Shown here piece after piece: positions 8,803 to 17,534 of a stretch of DNA of 64,000 nt. The stretch is from Pseudoflavitalea sp. G-6-1-2. Lineage in GTDB: Bacteria; Bacteroidota; Bacteroidia; Chitinophagales; Chitinophagaceae. Made by a program: the position numbers and the translations under genes. Below the pieces are notes generated by a model that saw nothing but the letters and a program-made list of their open reading frames with translations, was not told the DNA's origin and ran no database searches. Location: NCBI RefSeq assembly GCF_012927185.1, contig NZ_JABBGB010000003.1, positions 1,178,001-1,242,000 of the forward strand. The letters are read 5' to 3'. The stretch's first letter is position 1, and each line of letters begins with the position of its first letter.

Positions 8803-9333
8803 AAAATGATCATCGCAGCACTGCGCTTAAAAATCTAAGGCAGATTTTATTGATTCAAAGATTCGATTTCTCACTACAGAGCAGCGCTCTGAGGATACTC
8901 ATTTTCGCAACCATCGTTTTTCTTCAATGTCCACTCATATTTTCTTCTTCATGGTATCTTACTCACCATTTACTTCACTCAAAACGCAGTTGCATATACT
9001 CCGCAACATCAAAACTGCGACTTCAAATTGCAATTACATCGAAGAAACCTCATCGGCAGATCGCTTCCAGATCAAGTCCACGTCAACTCCGGCAAAACAT
9101 TGAGCGTACTTAAGCTTTAGTCGCTACTTACCTGCTTCGTACTCCCTGTGAGGAGCGGGGCGGGTCCGTGGTAAGAGTATGTAACGTCCGTGCTGTATAT
9201 CTGTTCAGCAGGTATTGCTTGTACAGGATTGGGAAAATGATTTTACAGGAGACGTAAGTGGTAGAAAAACCGAGTTTTTTTGATCGTAGAAAAGGAAGGA
9301 AAGGTACATCAGTAACGAGTTTTAGCGATTACT
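8803..9333. other. Non-coding stretch between the 274-aa gene and the CRISPR array
   Basis: About 530 bases. Open frames of up to 87 codons occur but have no recognisable features, and neighbouring frames are equally open. The last 100 bases (A-rich, with AAAAACCGAGTTTTTTT near 9275-9291) could contain a CRISPR leader. No tracrRNA with a long anti-repeat was found by eye and no cas gene is present. Confidence 0.4.
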
Positions 9334-9610
9334 GGTGTATCGAACCTAAGTTAGTTGAAGTCTTGAAAGCATGATACAACTTACCGGGCTTGAAGACTTC
9401 CAGGACCAAGGTGTATCGAACCTAAGTTAGTTGAAGTCTTGAAAGCATGATACAACGAAGACTTCCAGGACCAACAACTTTAACTTGGTGTATCGAACCT
9501 AAGTTAGTTGAAGTCTTGAAAGCATGATACAACAGACTGGATTCAATCTCGCTACAAATGGGCGAAGCATCAAACCTGAATTCGTTGAAGTTTTGAAGGT
9601 TGGATACAAC
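9334..9610. CRISPR. Minimal orphan CRISPR array: three exact repeats plus one degenerate
   Basis: Three identical 47-base repeats lie at 9334-9380, 9410-9456 and 9487-9533. A fourth degenerate copy (35 of 47 bases the same) lies at 9564-9610. The spacers are 29, 30 and 30 bases. The repeat begins GGTGTATCGAACC and ends GCATGATACAAC; its ends are inverted copies (TGTATC and GATACA), as in many CRISPR repeats. A 47-base repeat with 30-base spacers is typical of type II-C arrays in Bacteroidota. No cas1, cas2, cas9 or other cas gene lies in the window. Direction is unclear: the degenerate repeat suggests the trailing end is on the right, while the GTTGTATC form that usually begins II-C repeats is on the minus strand. 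Spacers 1 and 2 share an 18-base block. Confidence 0.85.
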
Positions 9611-9649
9611 AACGAGTGGAAAGAACTTACCTAATGTTTCGAATCTGAA

Positions 9650-10234
9650 TTAATAAAACAAAAAGTTTGCAAAGTAAACATTGTATAGAGTCATTGGTGT
9701 AAAGAAATAACCATCGGTTTTACTTTTTACAATACCAAGTTCACCATACTCAATATCTTCTACTTCAACATTGATTAAGTCCGCTGGGAAAATATCAAAC
9801 TCTGTGAATTCGGATCTGATCAAGCCCTCAATTTCGTTGCTGATCTCACGCTCTTTAATAGAAAAATTCTGAAATAGCACCGGAGAGTCTGATTCTGAAA
9901 AGTCATATTTCTCAGCTATAGAATAAAGCGAAAAAAACGGTATCAATTTACTCATTGTAACTACTATAAAAGGGAATAAAGTCCCTTTTTTTCTTATTGC
10001 TATCCTGAAGCTTCTTGGTGGTCTTTCCTCATATCCAATTTCTTCTATTGAATATCCTAATCGCTGAAATACGTTGAGTAGCGAATGCCATTTCCTGCTC
10101 AATTCTTCTGACTGAGAAGTTACTTCGACCAAATGCCTGAATTCTTTTGAGCTTTCGAAAATCAGTTTATCATCATAACTCAAACCTTTCGGAAAAAAGG
10201 TATAGGCAAGTTGAATGAGTGTTTCTTTTTCCAT
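9650..10234 (-). CDS. Unrecognised 194-aa soluble protein
   Basis: 194 aa, no signal peptide; mixed helix and strand with two hydrophobic strands in the middle (FPFIVVTMSKLIPFFSL). I do not recognise the family. Size, acidity and isolated position next to a CRISPR array and downstream of a terminator resemble Bacteroidota immunity or accessory proteins, but this is only an impression. Its last codons and stop adjoin the end of the CRISPR array on the opposite strand. The start ATG at 10232-10234 follows the terminator of the META-domain gene closely, so its promoter must overlap that hairpin region. Confidence 0.6.
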   Translation of the reverse strand: MEKETLIQLAYTFFPKGLSYDDKLIFESSKEFRHLVEVTSQSEELSRKWHSLLNVFQRLGYSIEEIGYEERPPRSFRIAIRKKGTLFPFIVVTMSKLIPFFSLYSIAEKYDFSESDSPVLFQNFSIKEREISNEIEGLIRSEFTEFDIFPADLINVEVEDIEYGELGIVKSKTDGYFFTPMTLYNVYFANFLFY

Positions 10235-10236
10235 AT

Positions 10237-10265
10237 AAAAAAAGGAGCGCCATCCGGCGCTCCTT
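10237..10265 (-). terminator. Terminator of the META-domain lipoprotein gene
   Basis: On the minus strand GGAGCGCC pairs with GGCGCTCC and is followed by a run of seven T. It lies directly after the stop at 10276. Confidence 0.85.
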
Positions 10266-10275
10266 CAAATTGTAC

Positions 10276-10716
10276 TTATTTCTCCATCGTTTTTGTCGCT
10301 TCAAACTTCGCAAGCGTATCGATGCCTTTTAATAACATCAGCCATCGCCCGCGAACATAATACCCATCCGTATTATTCAGGGACTGCATCAGTCCGTCTT
10401 CCGCCTCCATTGCACCTTGGCAGAACATCTTGGTACTCGCCACTCCATTGAACCTGAGCCCGGTTCCATTAAGACTGTAAGACCCGAAGTACCTGTTACA
10501 TCCGCCGCTTCCGAATACCCGTCCGGTATCGAGGCGGAGCGTAATCTCCCGCGGCGTCTTGGGCAATCCTTTGGGTAAGCTGCTCAATGCAGTGAGTTTC
10601 CAGTTGGTGCCTTCTAGCGAATGATTGCTGCCCGATGAGCCGTTTCTGCTGTAACTGCAGGCGGCCATTACCAGTACAGCTGCCATTCCGGAGAGCAGGA
10701 ATGATAACTTTTTCAT
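10276..10716 (-). CDS. META-domain (HslJ-like) lipoprotein
   Basis: 146 aa from the ATG at 10714-10716. Signal peptide with lipobox (VLVMAAC, cysteine near residue 20), then a META domain: LEGTNWKLTAL near the start, GSGGCNRYFGSYSLNG in the middle, and a C-terminal WLMLL strand. META proteins are small beta-rich envelope proteins related to heat-shock protein HslJ; their molecular role is poorly defined. An upstream in-frame start would add 13 residues before the signal peptide and is unlikely. Confidence 0.85.
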   Translation of the reverse strand: MKKLSFLLSGMAAVLVMAACSYSRNGSSGSNHSLEGTNWKLTALSSLPKGLPKTPREITLRLDTGRVFGSGGCNRYFGSYSLNGTGLRFNGVASTKMFCQGAMEAEDGLMQSLNNTDGYYVRGRWLMLLKGIDTLAKFEATKTMEK

Positions 10717-10780
10717 GCAAGTGAATTTTCTGGTGAAAGATGTGTTCAATTCCATCTTTCTACGGTATGGGCGTACCAGC

Positions 10781-11209
10781 TTAGATAGCGTCGAACACTA
10801 CCAGCAGGGCATACACAACACCTGGGATCCAGAACAGGAGCGTAAGAACCAGGCTGAGCCAGAACTTACCATTGATCTGACCTTCTTTCAGATATACAGC
10901 CAGTGGTGGCAACAGAATAGCGAGGATCGCCAGCAATACCTGATTGGTCTCATCTGTTGATTTACCTGCACGTTTGTCTGCACGGTACTCTTTCATCAGC
11001 TTCTTTGCATCTCTCATTCTTTCTTTTCGCTCTTTGCGGGGCAGGGCCTTGAAGCTTTCGAGTGCTGCCTTTACTTCTTCAGGAGTAGGCTCTTTTGAAG
11101 CAGGTACTGAAACAGGAACGGGTTCAACCATTACAGTAGCCAGTACTGGTGAAGAAATAGTGAGTGTAAGAAGAAGGAATGCAAATAGGCGGGTGTTGAG
11201 TTTTTTCAT
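10781..11209 (-). CDS. YqaE/Pmp3-family membrane protein with secreted-type N-terminal extension
   Basis: 142 aa. Residues 1-24 form a signal peptide (ending SSPVLA). Residues about 38-85 are charged and helical (KALPRKERKERMRDAKKLMK). Residues about 90-140 form two hydrophobic segments with the Pmp3/YqaE pattern (ILAILLPPLAVYLKEG, then LFWIPGVVYALLVVF). Bare Pmp3 proteins are only about 50 aa and act in membrane potential and stress tolerance in other organisms. The longer form with a signal peptide is seen in Bacteroidota; its role is unknown. Gene alone on its strand between META and YtxH genes. Confidence 0.85.
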   Translation of the reverse strand: MKKLNTRLFAFLLLTLTISSPVLATVMVEPVPVSVPASKEPTPEEVKAALESFKALPRKERKERMRDAKKLMKEYRADKRAGKSTDETNQVLLAILAILLPPLAVYLKEGQINGKFWLSLVLTLLFWIPGVVYALLVVFDAI

Positions 11210-11324
11210 AGTTCGACGTTTTAATAGTTATTGGATACAATGTTAATGAATTTGTAATAATAAAAAAAGCTACCGACTGTAGTAACAGTTCGATAGCCTG
11301 GTAAAATTGGGACTATAAGCAGGT

Positions 11325-11630
11325 TTACAGCGTGCTGGCCTGCTCCTTAATGCTGTTTCCACTGGCTTTGGTGGCATTGATCAGTTGAAGCACCCGCTCT
11401 CTCACATCGTCTTTCAGCCCGCTGATCTCCTGCTCGAATACTTCTTTCAATTCATCCAGTTCGTCTGCAGTATGGCCCATCATACGGTTCCATCTCTTTC
11501 TCAGCGACGCTGCTGAATCTGCCAGTTTCTGCCTCGTTTCGCTGCCCGATGCCGGCGCCACCAGCAATCCGATAGCTACTCCTGCCAATACTCCTGTAAG
11601 CGTGCCGAGCATTACTTTTTGTGTACTCAT
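11325..11630 (-). CDS. YtxH-domain protein
   Basis: 101 aa. One N-terminal membrane segment (LTGVLAGVAIGLLVAPASG) with the typical small-residue motif ending in APxSG, then a long charged amphipathic helix (TRQKLADSAASLRKRW onward). This is the YtxH family, associated with general stress responses. No further function can be assigned from sequence. Confidence 0.85.
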   Translation of the reverse strand: MSTQKVMLGTLTGVLAGVAIGLLVAPASGSETRQKLADSAASLRKRWNRMMGHTADELDELKEVFEQEISGLKDDVRERVLQLINATKASGNSIKEQASTL

Positions 11631-11856
11631 AACATGCGTATTTAAATGATGAATAATCGGTATAAACGGAAGAGGACTACCTCAGTTTTTCAAGAATCCT
11701 GCCAGAACGGTCAAGCGTATTAAAGGGGAATTAAATCTGTTACAGCAATTTACATATAATAATTGTTCAGCGGTTTTTCCCCACTCTTTTTAACCGAAAT
11801 AAAATCAGTGACTTCTGCGTTACTGTTGGCGTTCCTTATCCTGTAAACAGCTTTAT

Positions 11857-13263
11857 ATGCAAACCTGCGGCCAGGCCCTGCTAAAGCATTGGACGGTTCT
11901 CTGTACCATGGGCGTGTATTCAGGCATGGAAGAATACGAAAGGCGCAAGCTCATCATATTCAACCAGCTCAACTGCATCAGCATGTTATGCGGACTGCTG
12001 CTCATTTTTGCGGGACTCGCAAGTACAGAGCATCTCCCTCCGCTCACATGGTACGTGGCTATCAGTCCGATGCTCATTTGCACACTTGTTCTTTTACTCA
12101 ATAGAAAGTACCGCTACCGCAATGCGCGACTGGCTTATTTCGGATTGTATCCGATGGTTACCTGCATTGTGTATCTCGGTAGGGCAGATGTGGGCATCAG
12201 CCTCTTCTTTCTGCTGTACATTGTGATGGCCGTTTTCTTTCTCCATCACATGACCAGCATGATCGTAAGCTTCTGCTGGAGCAGCAGCTGTTTTGTGATT
12301 GCGGTTGTTGTGCCCCGTGAGTACGAGTTCAGGCTCGCCGATATCAGCTACTGGATATTCGCCGTTAATCATATGCTGGCATTGGGATTTATCTTTTATG
12401 CGCTCTTCCTCATCAAACAGGAACATATGCGCTATCAATACACGCTTGTTGTAAAAAGCCGCGAGCTGCATCAACGCAATACCGACATCGCTAAAAAGAA
12501 AAAAGAGATCGCTGAAAAAGCCGCCCTGCTCGAATTGCAGACGCAGGAACTTACAGAGCTCAATCAGGTGAAGAACAAACTGTTCTCTGTAATTGCCCAC
12601 GATCTCAAAACGCCGATGTATGCACTCCGCAACCTTTTTCTCAACATGCAGCGATCGAAAATGTCTGCACGGGAGCTGAAAGAACTGCTGCCCGGTATTT
12701 CAAATGAAATGAACTACGTAACCAGTCTTATGGAAAACCTGCTCGTATGGAGCCGTTCGCAAATGAAACACGAATCGGTTCAACCCGAAGTACTCGATCT
12801 TCAAACGATGATCACAGAAACTATGTCCCTGCTGGGCCTTCAGGCCGATAATAAAAAGATCTGGCTCGAAGCCACGCTCGATCAACCCGTTTACTGCTAT
12901 GCCGACCGCGAAATGCTGCGACTGGTGCTGCGCAATCTCTTATCCAATGCCATCAAGTTCACGCCTGCTCACGGCACGGTATGGATTGGCGCTACCGAGC
13001 ATTCCGATGGGGTGGAGATCTCCGTACAGGATACCGGCATCGGCATGACGCCCGATACCATCAGTCAGCTTTTCGGCGAAATCTATTTCAGCACAAGAGG
13101 CACGCACTCCGAAACCGGAACAGGATTAGGACTGAAACTCTGCAAAGAATTTCTGGAGAAGAACGGAGGAAGCATCAGAGTAAATTCAAATCCGGGACAG
13201 GGGAGTACCTTTTCGGTTATTTTACCGCGTTATGAGTTCGGCAGGATCGCTACGGCCTCCTGA
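11857..13263 (+). CDS. Membrane-bound sensor histidine kinase
   Basis: 468 aa. Residues about 35-190 carry six or so membrane helices forming an integral sensor region without a recognised ligand domain. A coiled coil follows (about 195-240). HisKA has the phosphoacceptor histidine in FSVIAHDLKTPMYALR (near residue 248). The HATPase domain has N box LRNLLSNAIKFTP, G1 VQDTGIGM and G2 TGTGLGLKLCKEF. There is no receiver domain and no response regulator gene next to it, so the partner is elsewhere. A later ATG near 11908 (MGVYSGMEEYERR) may be the true start, since the first 17 residues are poorly conserved in style. Confidence 0.92.
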   Translation: MQTCGQALLKHWTVLCTMGVYSGMEEYERRKLIIFNQLNCISMLCGLLLIFAGLASTEHLPPLTWYVAISPMLICTLVLLLNRKYRYRNARLAYFGLYPMVTCIVYLGRADVGISLFFLLYIVMAVFFLHHMTSMIVSFCWSSSCFVIAVVVPREYEFRLADISYWIFAVNHMLALGFIFYALFLIKQEHMRYQYTLVVKSRELHQRNTDIAKKKKEIAEKAALLELQTQELTELNQVKNKLFSVIAHDLKTPMYALRNLFLNMQRSKMSARELKELLPGISNEMNYVTSLMENLLVWSRSQMKHESVQPEVLDLQTMITETMSLLGLQADNKKIWLEATLDQPVYCYADREMLRLVLRNLLSNAIKFTPAHGTVWIGATEHSDGVEISVQDTGIGMTPDTISQLFGEIYFSTRGTHSETGTGLGLKLCKEFLEKNGGSIRVNSNPGQGSTFSVILPRYEFGRIATAS

Positions 13264-13352
13264 ATGGCTTTCCGCCGCCGTTAAAACTTCTTTAAATTCC
13301 ATGAAGCGTCAGGCATTTTTTTTAGCTTGGGAGCTAAACAGTCCTGCCGGAA

Positions 13353-13775
13353 ATGACAACCTTCCTGTTAAACTTATTCAGAGCATTATTCGTAAGCCTG
13401 CTGCAATGGCTGCTTGCAATTGGAACTCATTCATTGCTGTATAATCACTTCACAGAATTAACAGCCGGTGGAAAAGGAGATATAGGCTGGGGGCTTTATA
13501 TCTATTTCGGATTCTATTGGCTCTTTGCCATTGCTGTGTTCATTCTTAATCTTCTCTGGAATATAAAAATGCAGGTAAAATACAAATGGATGGTACTGAT
13601 GGGTATAATTCTTTTGTATTCGTTAACCTGGCTCGATGGCTGGAGTTACAGACCTTACAAAACCCTGCTGGTAATGAGTTGTGCCGTGATGGGCTTTGCG
13701 AGTATCGTTCTGTTCCGTTACAAAACTTTGCGCAATGCCATAACTATTCCGGAGGAAACACAAGCAGCTTCCTGA
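13353..13775 (+). CDS. Small multi-pass membrane protein of unknown function
   Basis: 140 aa with four predicted membrane helices (near residues 5-28, 48-68, 78-93 and 105-122), a conserved-looking LTWLDGWSYRPYKTLL loop, and a short cytoplasmic tail. Family not recognised. It follows the histidine kinase by 89 bases on the same strand and could be co-transcribed, but nothing else ties them. Confidence 0.7.
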   Translation: MTTFLLNLFRALFVSLLQWLLAIGTHSLLYNHFTELTAGGKGDIGWGLYIYFGFYWLFAIAVFILNLLWNIKMQVKYKWMVLMGIILLYSLTWLDGWSYRPYKTLLVMSCAVMGFASIVLFRYKTLRNAITIPEETQAAS

Positions 13776-13802
13776 TCATCTCAACTCTTCAACTTTCTTA
13801 AT

Positions 13803-13828
13803 GCAAAAGCCCCCGCAACAGCAGGGGC
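13803..13828 (-). terminator. Terminator of the dienelactone-hydrolase-like gene
   Basis: On the minus strand GCCCCTGCTG and a matching GCGGGGGC arm form a hairpin followed by TTTTGC. It lies between convergent genes and may serve both. Confidence 0.7.
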
Positions 13829-13855
13829 CAAACTCTATTCAAATATTGTCCTTTT

Positions 13856-14698
13856 TTACTTCAGAACCGTCTTGAAAAAGTCCTGCATATCCTTCCACGA
13901 AGCAGTATCCGCTGCTCCGTTATACGCAATCTGCATATTGAATTTCTTCCCCAATTCCGTTGCCGCAGGATTGCTGAATGCATGCAATGCGCCCGGATAA
14001 TTTTTAAAAGTATACGGCGCTCCAACCGAATCGAGTTGCTTTTTGAATACCTCAATATCCTTTGCCGGAACATAGGTATCTGCTTCTCCATTGCACACCA
14101 GTATATTTGCTTTGGTAAGTCCTTTTTGCGGTACTACACTGCCTTCGAGTCCGGCATGAAAACCAACTACTCCTTTGAAGTTCGAGCCGAGTTTTGCTGC
14201 ATTCAAAACCATCGATCCGCCGAAGCAATATCCGATGGCCACCAGCTGGCTGCTGTCTGTGTTGGCATTCTGCTTAATCAGGCTGGCAGCGGCTTCTATG
14301 CGACGCTGTGCTGCCACAGGATCCTGATACCAGGGCATGGCATACTCCAATGCCGTCTTAGGATCTTCTGCTATTTTTCCTTTGCCGTACATATCGAGTG
14401 CCATCGCAACGTAACCCAGTTTGGCCAGTTCGCGTGCACGGAATTTTGAGTAGTCGGTAAGGCCCCACCACTCGTGAACAATTAAGACGGCAGGGCGTTT
14501 TTTATTCACCGCCGCATCCCATGCAATGAACCCGGTAAGGGTATCACCTTTATCTGTATAGGTTACTACTTCTTCCTTAATATCTGGAGTAGTAACGGTG
14601 GTTGCCGGAGTACCGGATTCACCTTCTTTTTTAGGATCGGCATTGTTGCAACTAACCGTAAAACCGGCAGCTGCCAGCAGTAAAACGTAGATTTTCAT
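13856..14698 (-). CDS. Dienelactone hydrolase family lipoprotein
   Basis: 280 aa. N-terminal signal peptide with lipobox ending at a cysteine near residue 17 (GFTVSC), a short Thr/Glu-rich linker, then an alpha/beta hydrolase of the dienelactone hydrolase family. The nucleophile is the cysteine of GYCFGGSMV. The acid is the aspartate in CNGEADTYVPAKD and the histidine is in GALHAFSNPAA. A HEWWGLTDY motif precedes them, as in relatives. It is therefore an envelope-attached hydrolase; the natural substrate is unknown and need not be a dienelactone. Confidence 0.92.
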   Translation of the reverse strand: MKIYVLLLAAAGFTVSCNNADPKKEGESGTPATTVTTPDIKEEVVTYTDKGDTLTGFIAWDAAVNKKRPAVLIVHEWWGLTDYSKFRARELAKLGYVAMALDMYGKGKIAEDPKTALEYAMPWYQDPVAAQRRIEAAASLIKQNANTDSSQLVAIGYCFGGSMVLNAAKLGSNFKGVVGFHAGLEGSVVPQKGLTKANILVCNGEADTYVPAKDIEVFKKQLDSVGAPYTFKNYPGALHAFSNPAATELGKKFNMQIAYNGAADTASWKDMQDFFKTVLK

Positions 14699-14772
14699 GA
14701 TGTGGTTGATTGTGAAGACTGAAGATCGGAAAAAGTGATCAATACATCCGTTTTTTTGTACCTTGCGCCCCT

Positions 14773-15871
14773 ATGACACAAGAACAAATCAAGGCTATGA
14801 GGGACCGTGTTGTTGTCCTGAGGAGGTTTCTTTGACGTCGATAACAGACGTGATAAGATAAACCAGGACAAACAATTGTCGCTTTCCCCCGGATTCTGGG
14901 ACGATAACAAGCGTGCCACAGAGATCCTTAAAAACACCAAGCTGAACGAATACTGGGTGAAGTTGTTCGAGAATACCGAAACTTCGGTAGAAGACTTCGC
15001 CGTTCTCTTCGATTTCTGGAAAGCAGGAGAGGCTTCTGAAGAAGAAACCAAACTTGCTTATGACGCAAGCATCCAGCAACTCGAAGAAGCTGAGTTCAAA
15101 AGCACCCTTAATCAACCGGAAGATGAATTGCCCGGCGTGCTGCAGATCAACAGCGGCGCGGGTGGAACGGAGAGTCAGGACTGGGCCGAAATGCTCGCCC
15201 GCATGTACCGCATGTATGGCGAAAAGCAGGGATGGTCTGTTACTGAACTCGACTGGCAGGATGGAGACAGCGCCGGCATCAAAAGCGCTACCCTTCAGTT
15301 CGACGGTCCGTTTGCCTACGGCTTTCTGAAAGCCGAAAGCGGCGTTCACCGCCTCGTGCGCATCTCGCCATTCGACAGCAATGCCCGCAGGCATACCAGC
15401 TTCGCTTCTGTGTACGTATATCCGTTAGTGGACGACAGCATCGAAGTGGCAGTAAGCCCCGCAGATCTCGAATGGGAATTCTATCGTTCAGGAGGTAAGG
15501 GAGGTCAGAACGTAAACAAAGTGGAAACAGCTGTGCGACTCAAGCACATCCCCAGCGGTATCATTGTGGAGTGCCAGAAAGCACGTACACAGGGTGAGAA
15601 CAGGGAGATGGCTTTGCAGATGCTGAAAAGCCGCCTCTACGAAGAGGAAATGCGCAAGCGCGAAGCGCTGAAAAACGCTGCCAATGCCAACAAGAAAAAG
15701 ATCGAGTGGGGCAGCCAGATCAGAAGCTACGTTTTCCATCCTTACAAAATGATCAAAGACCATCGTACAGACTTTGAAGTAGGGAACGTACAGCCCGTTA
15801 TGGACGGAGAACTGGACGGATTCATCAAAGCCTATCTGATGAACGAAAAAGAAGAACAGGCAAACAGCTAA
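14773..15871 (+). CDS. prfB: Peptide chain release factor 2, expressed by programmed +1 frameshift
   Basis: RF2 ends translation at UGA and UAA. Translation begins at ATG 14773. After 20 codons it reaches CTT TGA (TGA at 14833-14835), preceded by the SD-like AGGAGG (14821-14826). A +1 shift over the T at 14833 resumes at GAC 14834 and runs to 15871, giving about 365 aa. This is the classical RF2 autoregulatory site: low RF2 favours the shift. The body has the SPF stop-codon recognition tripeptide (RISPFDSNARR) and the GGQ peptidyl-hydrolysis motif (SGGKGGQNVNKVET). An annotator ignoring the shift would call a truncated gene starting near 14876. Confidence 0.96.
14821..14836 (+). promoter_or_regulatory. 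prfB programmed frameshift site
   Basis: The order is AGGAGG, TTT, CTT, TGA, C. The SD-like hexamer, the slippery CTT and the in-frame TGA followed by C match the RF2 frameshift cassette. Confidence 0.93.
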
Positions 15872-15902
15872 TACCTAACGATCACCATAAAATTATAAGA
15901 AC

Positions 15903-17534
15903 ATGAATCTTGGATATTTTTCATACCCTGTGCCAGCGAATGAGCCGGTATTAAATTATGCCCCCGGATCACCGGAAAAGAAACGTTTGAAAGAAGTTTT
16001 GGCAGAGCTGAAAAATACACAGGCCGATATTCCCATGTATATCGGTGGGCAGGAAGTGCGTACAGGCAAAACCGTTACACTCCGTCCACCTCACGAAATA
16101 GCCCATACACTCGGTGTTTTCCACGCAGGCGATGCTTCGCATGTAAGCCAGGCTATCGATGCAGCCCTCGCTGCACGCGAAAGCTGGAGCAACCTCAGCT
16201 GGGAAAACCGCGCTAATATTTTCCTCAAAGCCGCTGATCTGATCGCTACTAAGTACCGCCCTTACATGAACGGTACTACCATGCTCGGCCAAAGCAAGAA
16301 TGCTTACCAGGCTGAGATCGACAGCGCCTGCGAGATCATCGATTTCCTTCGCTTCAATGTGCATTACCTCAGCGAGATCTATCGTCAGCAACCTGTGAGC
16401 TCTCCCGGTATTCACAACCGTCTTGAGTTCCGTGCACTGGAAGGTTTTGTACTCGCTGTAACACCTTTCAACTTCACCGCTATCGGTGGCAACCTGCCTA
16501 CTTCTGCAGCCATGTGCGGCAACGTAGTGGTTTGGAAACCCGCCAATACACAGGTATTTGCAGCGCAGATGTTCATGCGCATTCTCAAAGAAGCAGGCCT
16601 GCCCGATGGTGTAATCAACCTCGTTTATGTAGATGGACCTACACTCGGCAGCGTATGTTTTGCGCACCGCGACTTTGCAGGTGTTCACTTCACTGGTTCT
16701 ACCGGCGTATTCAACAATATGTGGGAGACCATCGGAAAGAACATGAGCAAGTACCGTTCTTATCCACGCATCGTAGGTGAAACAGGCGGTAAAGATTTTG
16801 TGCTGGCACATAAGAGCGCCATTCCCGAAGTAGTGGCAACAGCTCTGCTCCGTGGTGCATTCGAATACCAGGGACAAAAATGTTCTGCAGCATCACGCGC
16901 ATACATTCCATCCAACATCGCAGAAGAAGTGAAAAAACTGCTGGTAGAAGGAGTGAACAGCTTCAAAATGGGTACGGTAGAAGACTTCACCAACTTCATC
17001 AATGCGGTGATCGATGAGAAGAGCTTCGATAAGATCAAGTCTTATATCGATAATGCGAAGAACGATCCCAATGCAAGCATCCTCGTTGGTGGCAATTGCG
17101 ATAAGAGCAAGGGCTGGTACATCCAACCAACTGTGATCGAAGCAAAGGATCCTAAATATGTAACCATGTGCGAAGAGATCTTCGGACCAGTGCTCACCAT
17201 CCACGTATACGATGCTGAGAAATTTGAAGAAGCCATTGAACTGGTGGATACCACTTCTCCATATGCACTCACCGGCTCTATTCTCGCGCAGGATAGAAAT
17301 GCAGTGGAACTGGCTACCAACAAGCTTCGCAACGCAGCAGGCAACTTCTACATCAACGATAAACCAACAGGTGCAGTTGTAGGTCAGCAGCCATTCGGTG
17401 GTGCAAGAGCATCGGGTACCAACGATAAAGCAGGATCTATCCTGAACCTCTACCGCTGGTTGAGCGCACGTACCATCAAGGAAACTTTCAACCCACCGGT
17501 TGATTACCGTTATCCTTTCATGAACGAGGCATAG
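15903..17534 (+). CDS. pruA: L-glutamate gamma-semialdehyde (1-pyrroline-5-carboxylate) dehydrogenase
   Basis: 543 aa. NAD-dependent aldehyde dehydrogenase that turns glutamate semialdehyde, formed from P5C, into glutamate: the second step of proline breakdown. Catalytic glutamate lies in RIVGETGGKDF (near residue 292) and the catalytic cysteine in YQGQKCSAASRAY (near 326). The C-terminal YINDKPTGAVVGQQPFGG is typical of the P5C branch. The gene starts 31 bases after prfB on the same strand. A strong terminator follows. No proline dehydrogenase gene lies in the window. Confidence 0.95.
   Translation: MNLGYFSYPVPANEPVLNYAPGSPEKKRLKEVLAELKNTQADIPMYIGGQEVRTGKTVTLRPPHEIAHTLGVFHAGDASHVSQAIDAALAARESWSNLSWENRANIFLKAADLIATKYRPYMNGTTMLGQSKNAYQAEIDSACEIIDFLRFNVHYLSEIYRQQPVSSPGIHNRLEFRALEGFVLAVTPFNFTAIGGNLPTSAAMCGNVVVWKPANTQVFAAQMFMRILKEAGLPDGVINLVYVDGPTLGSVCFAHRDFAGVHFTGSTGVFNNMWETIGKNMSKYRSYPRIVGETGGKDFVLAHKSAIPEVVATALLRGAFEYQGQKCSAASRAYIPSNIAEEVKKLLVEGVNSFKMGTVEDFTNFINAVIDEKSFDKIKSYIDNAKNDPNASILVGGNCDKSKGWYIQPTVIEAKDPKYVTMCEEIFGPVLTIHVYDAEKFEEAIELVDTTSPYALTGSILAQDRNAVELATNKLRNAAGNFYINDKPTGAVVGQQPFGGARASGTNDKAGSILNLYRWLSARTIKETFNPPVDYRYPFMNEA

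Noticed and set aside
8850-9113. An 87-codon plus-strand open frame before the CRISPR array
   Set aside because: Neighbouring frames are equally open, there is no family resemblance, and its Ser/Arg/Leu-rich content looks like translated non-coding DNA.
9564-9640. The degenerate fourth repeat as a tracrRNA anti-repeat
   Set aside because: It keeps the exact 30-base spacing of the array and no terminator or nexus-like hairpin follows, so a decayed terminal repeat is simpler.
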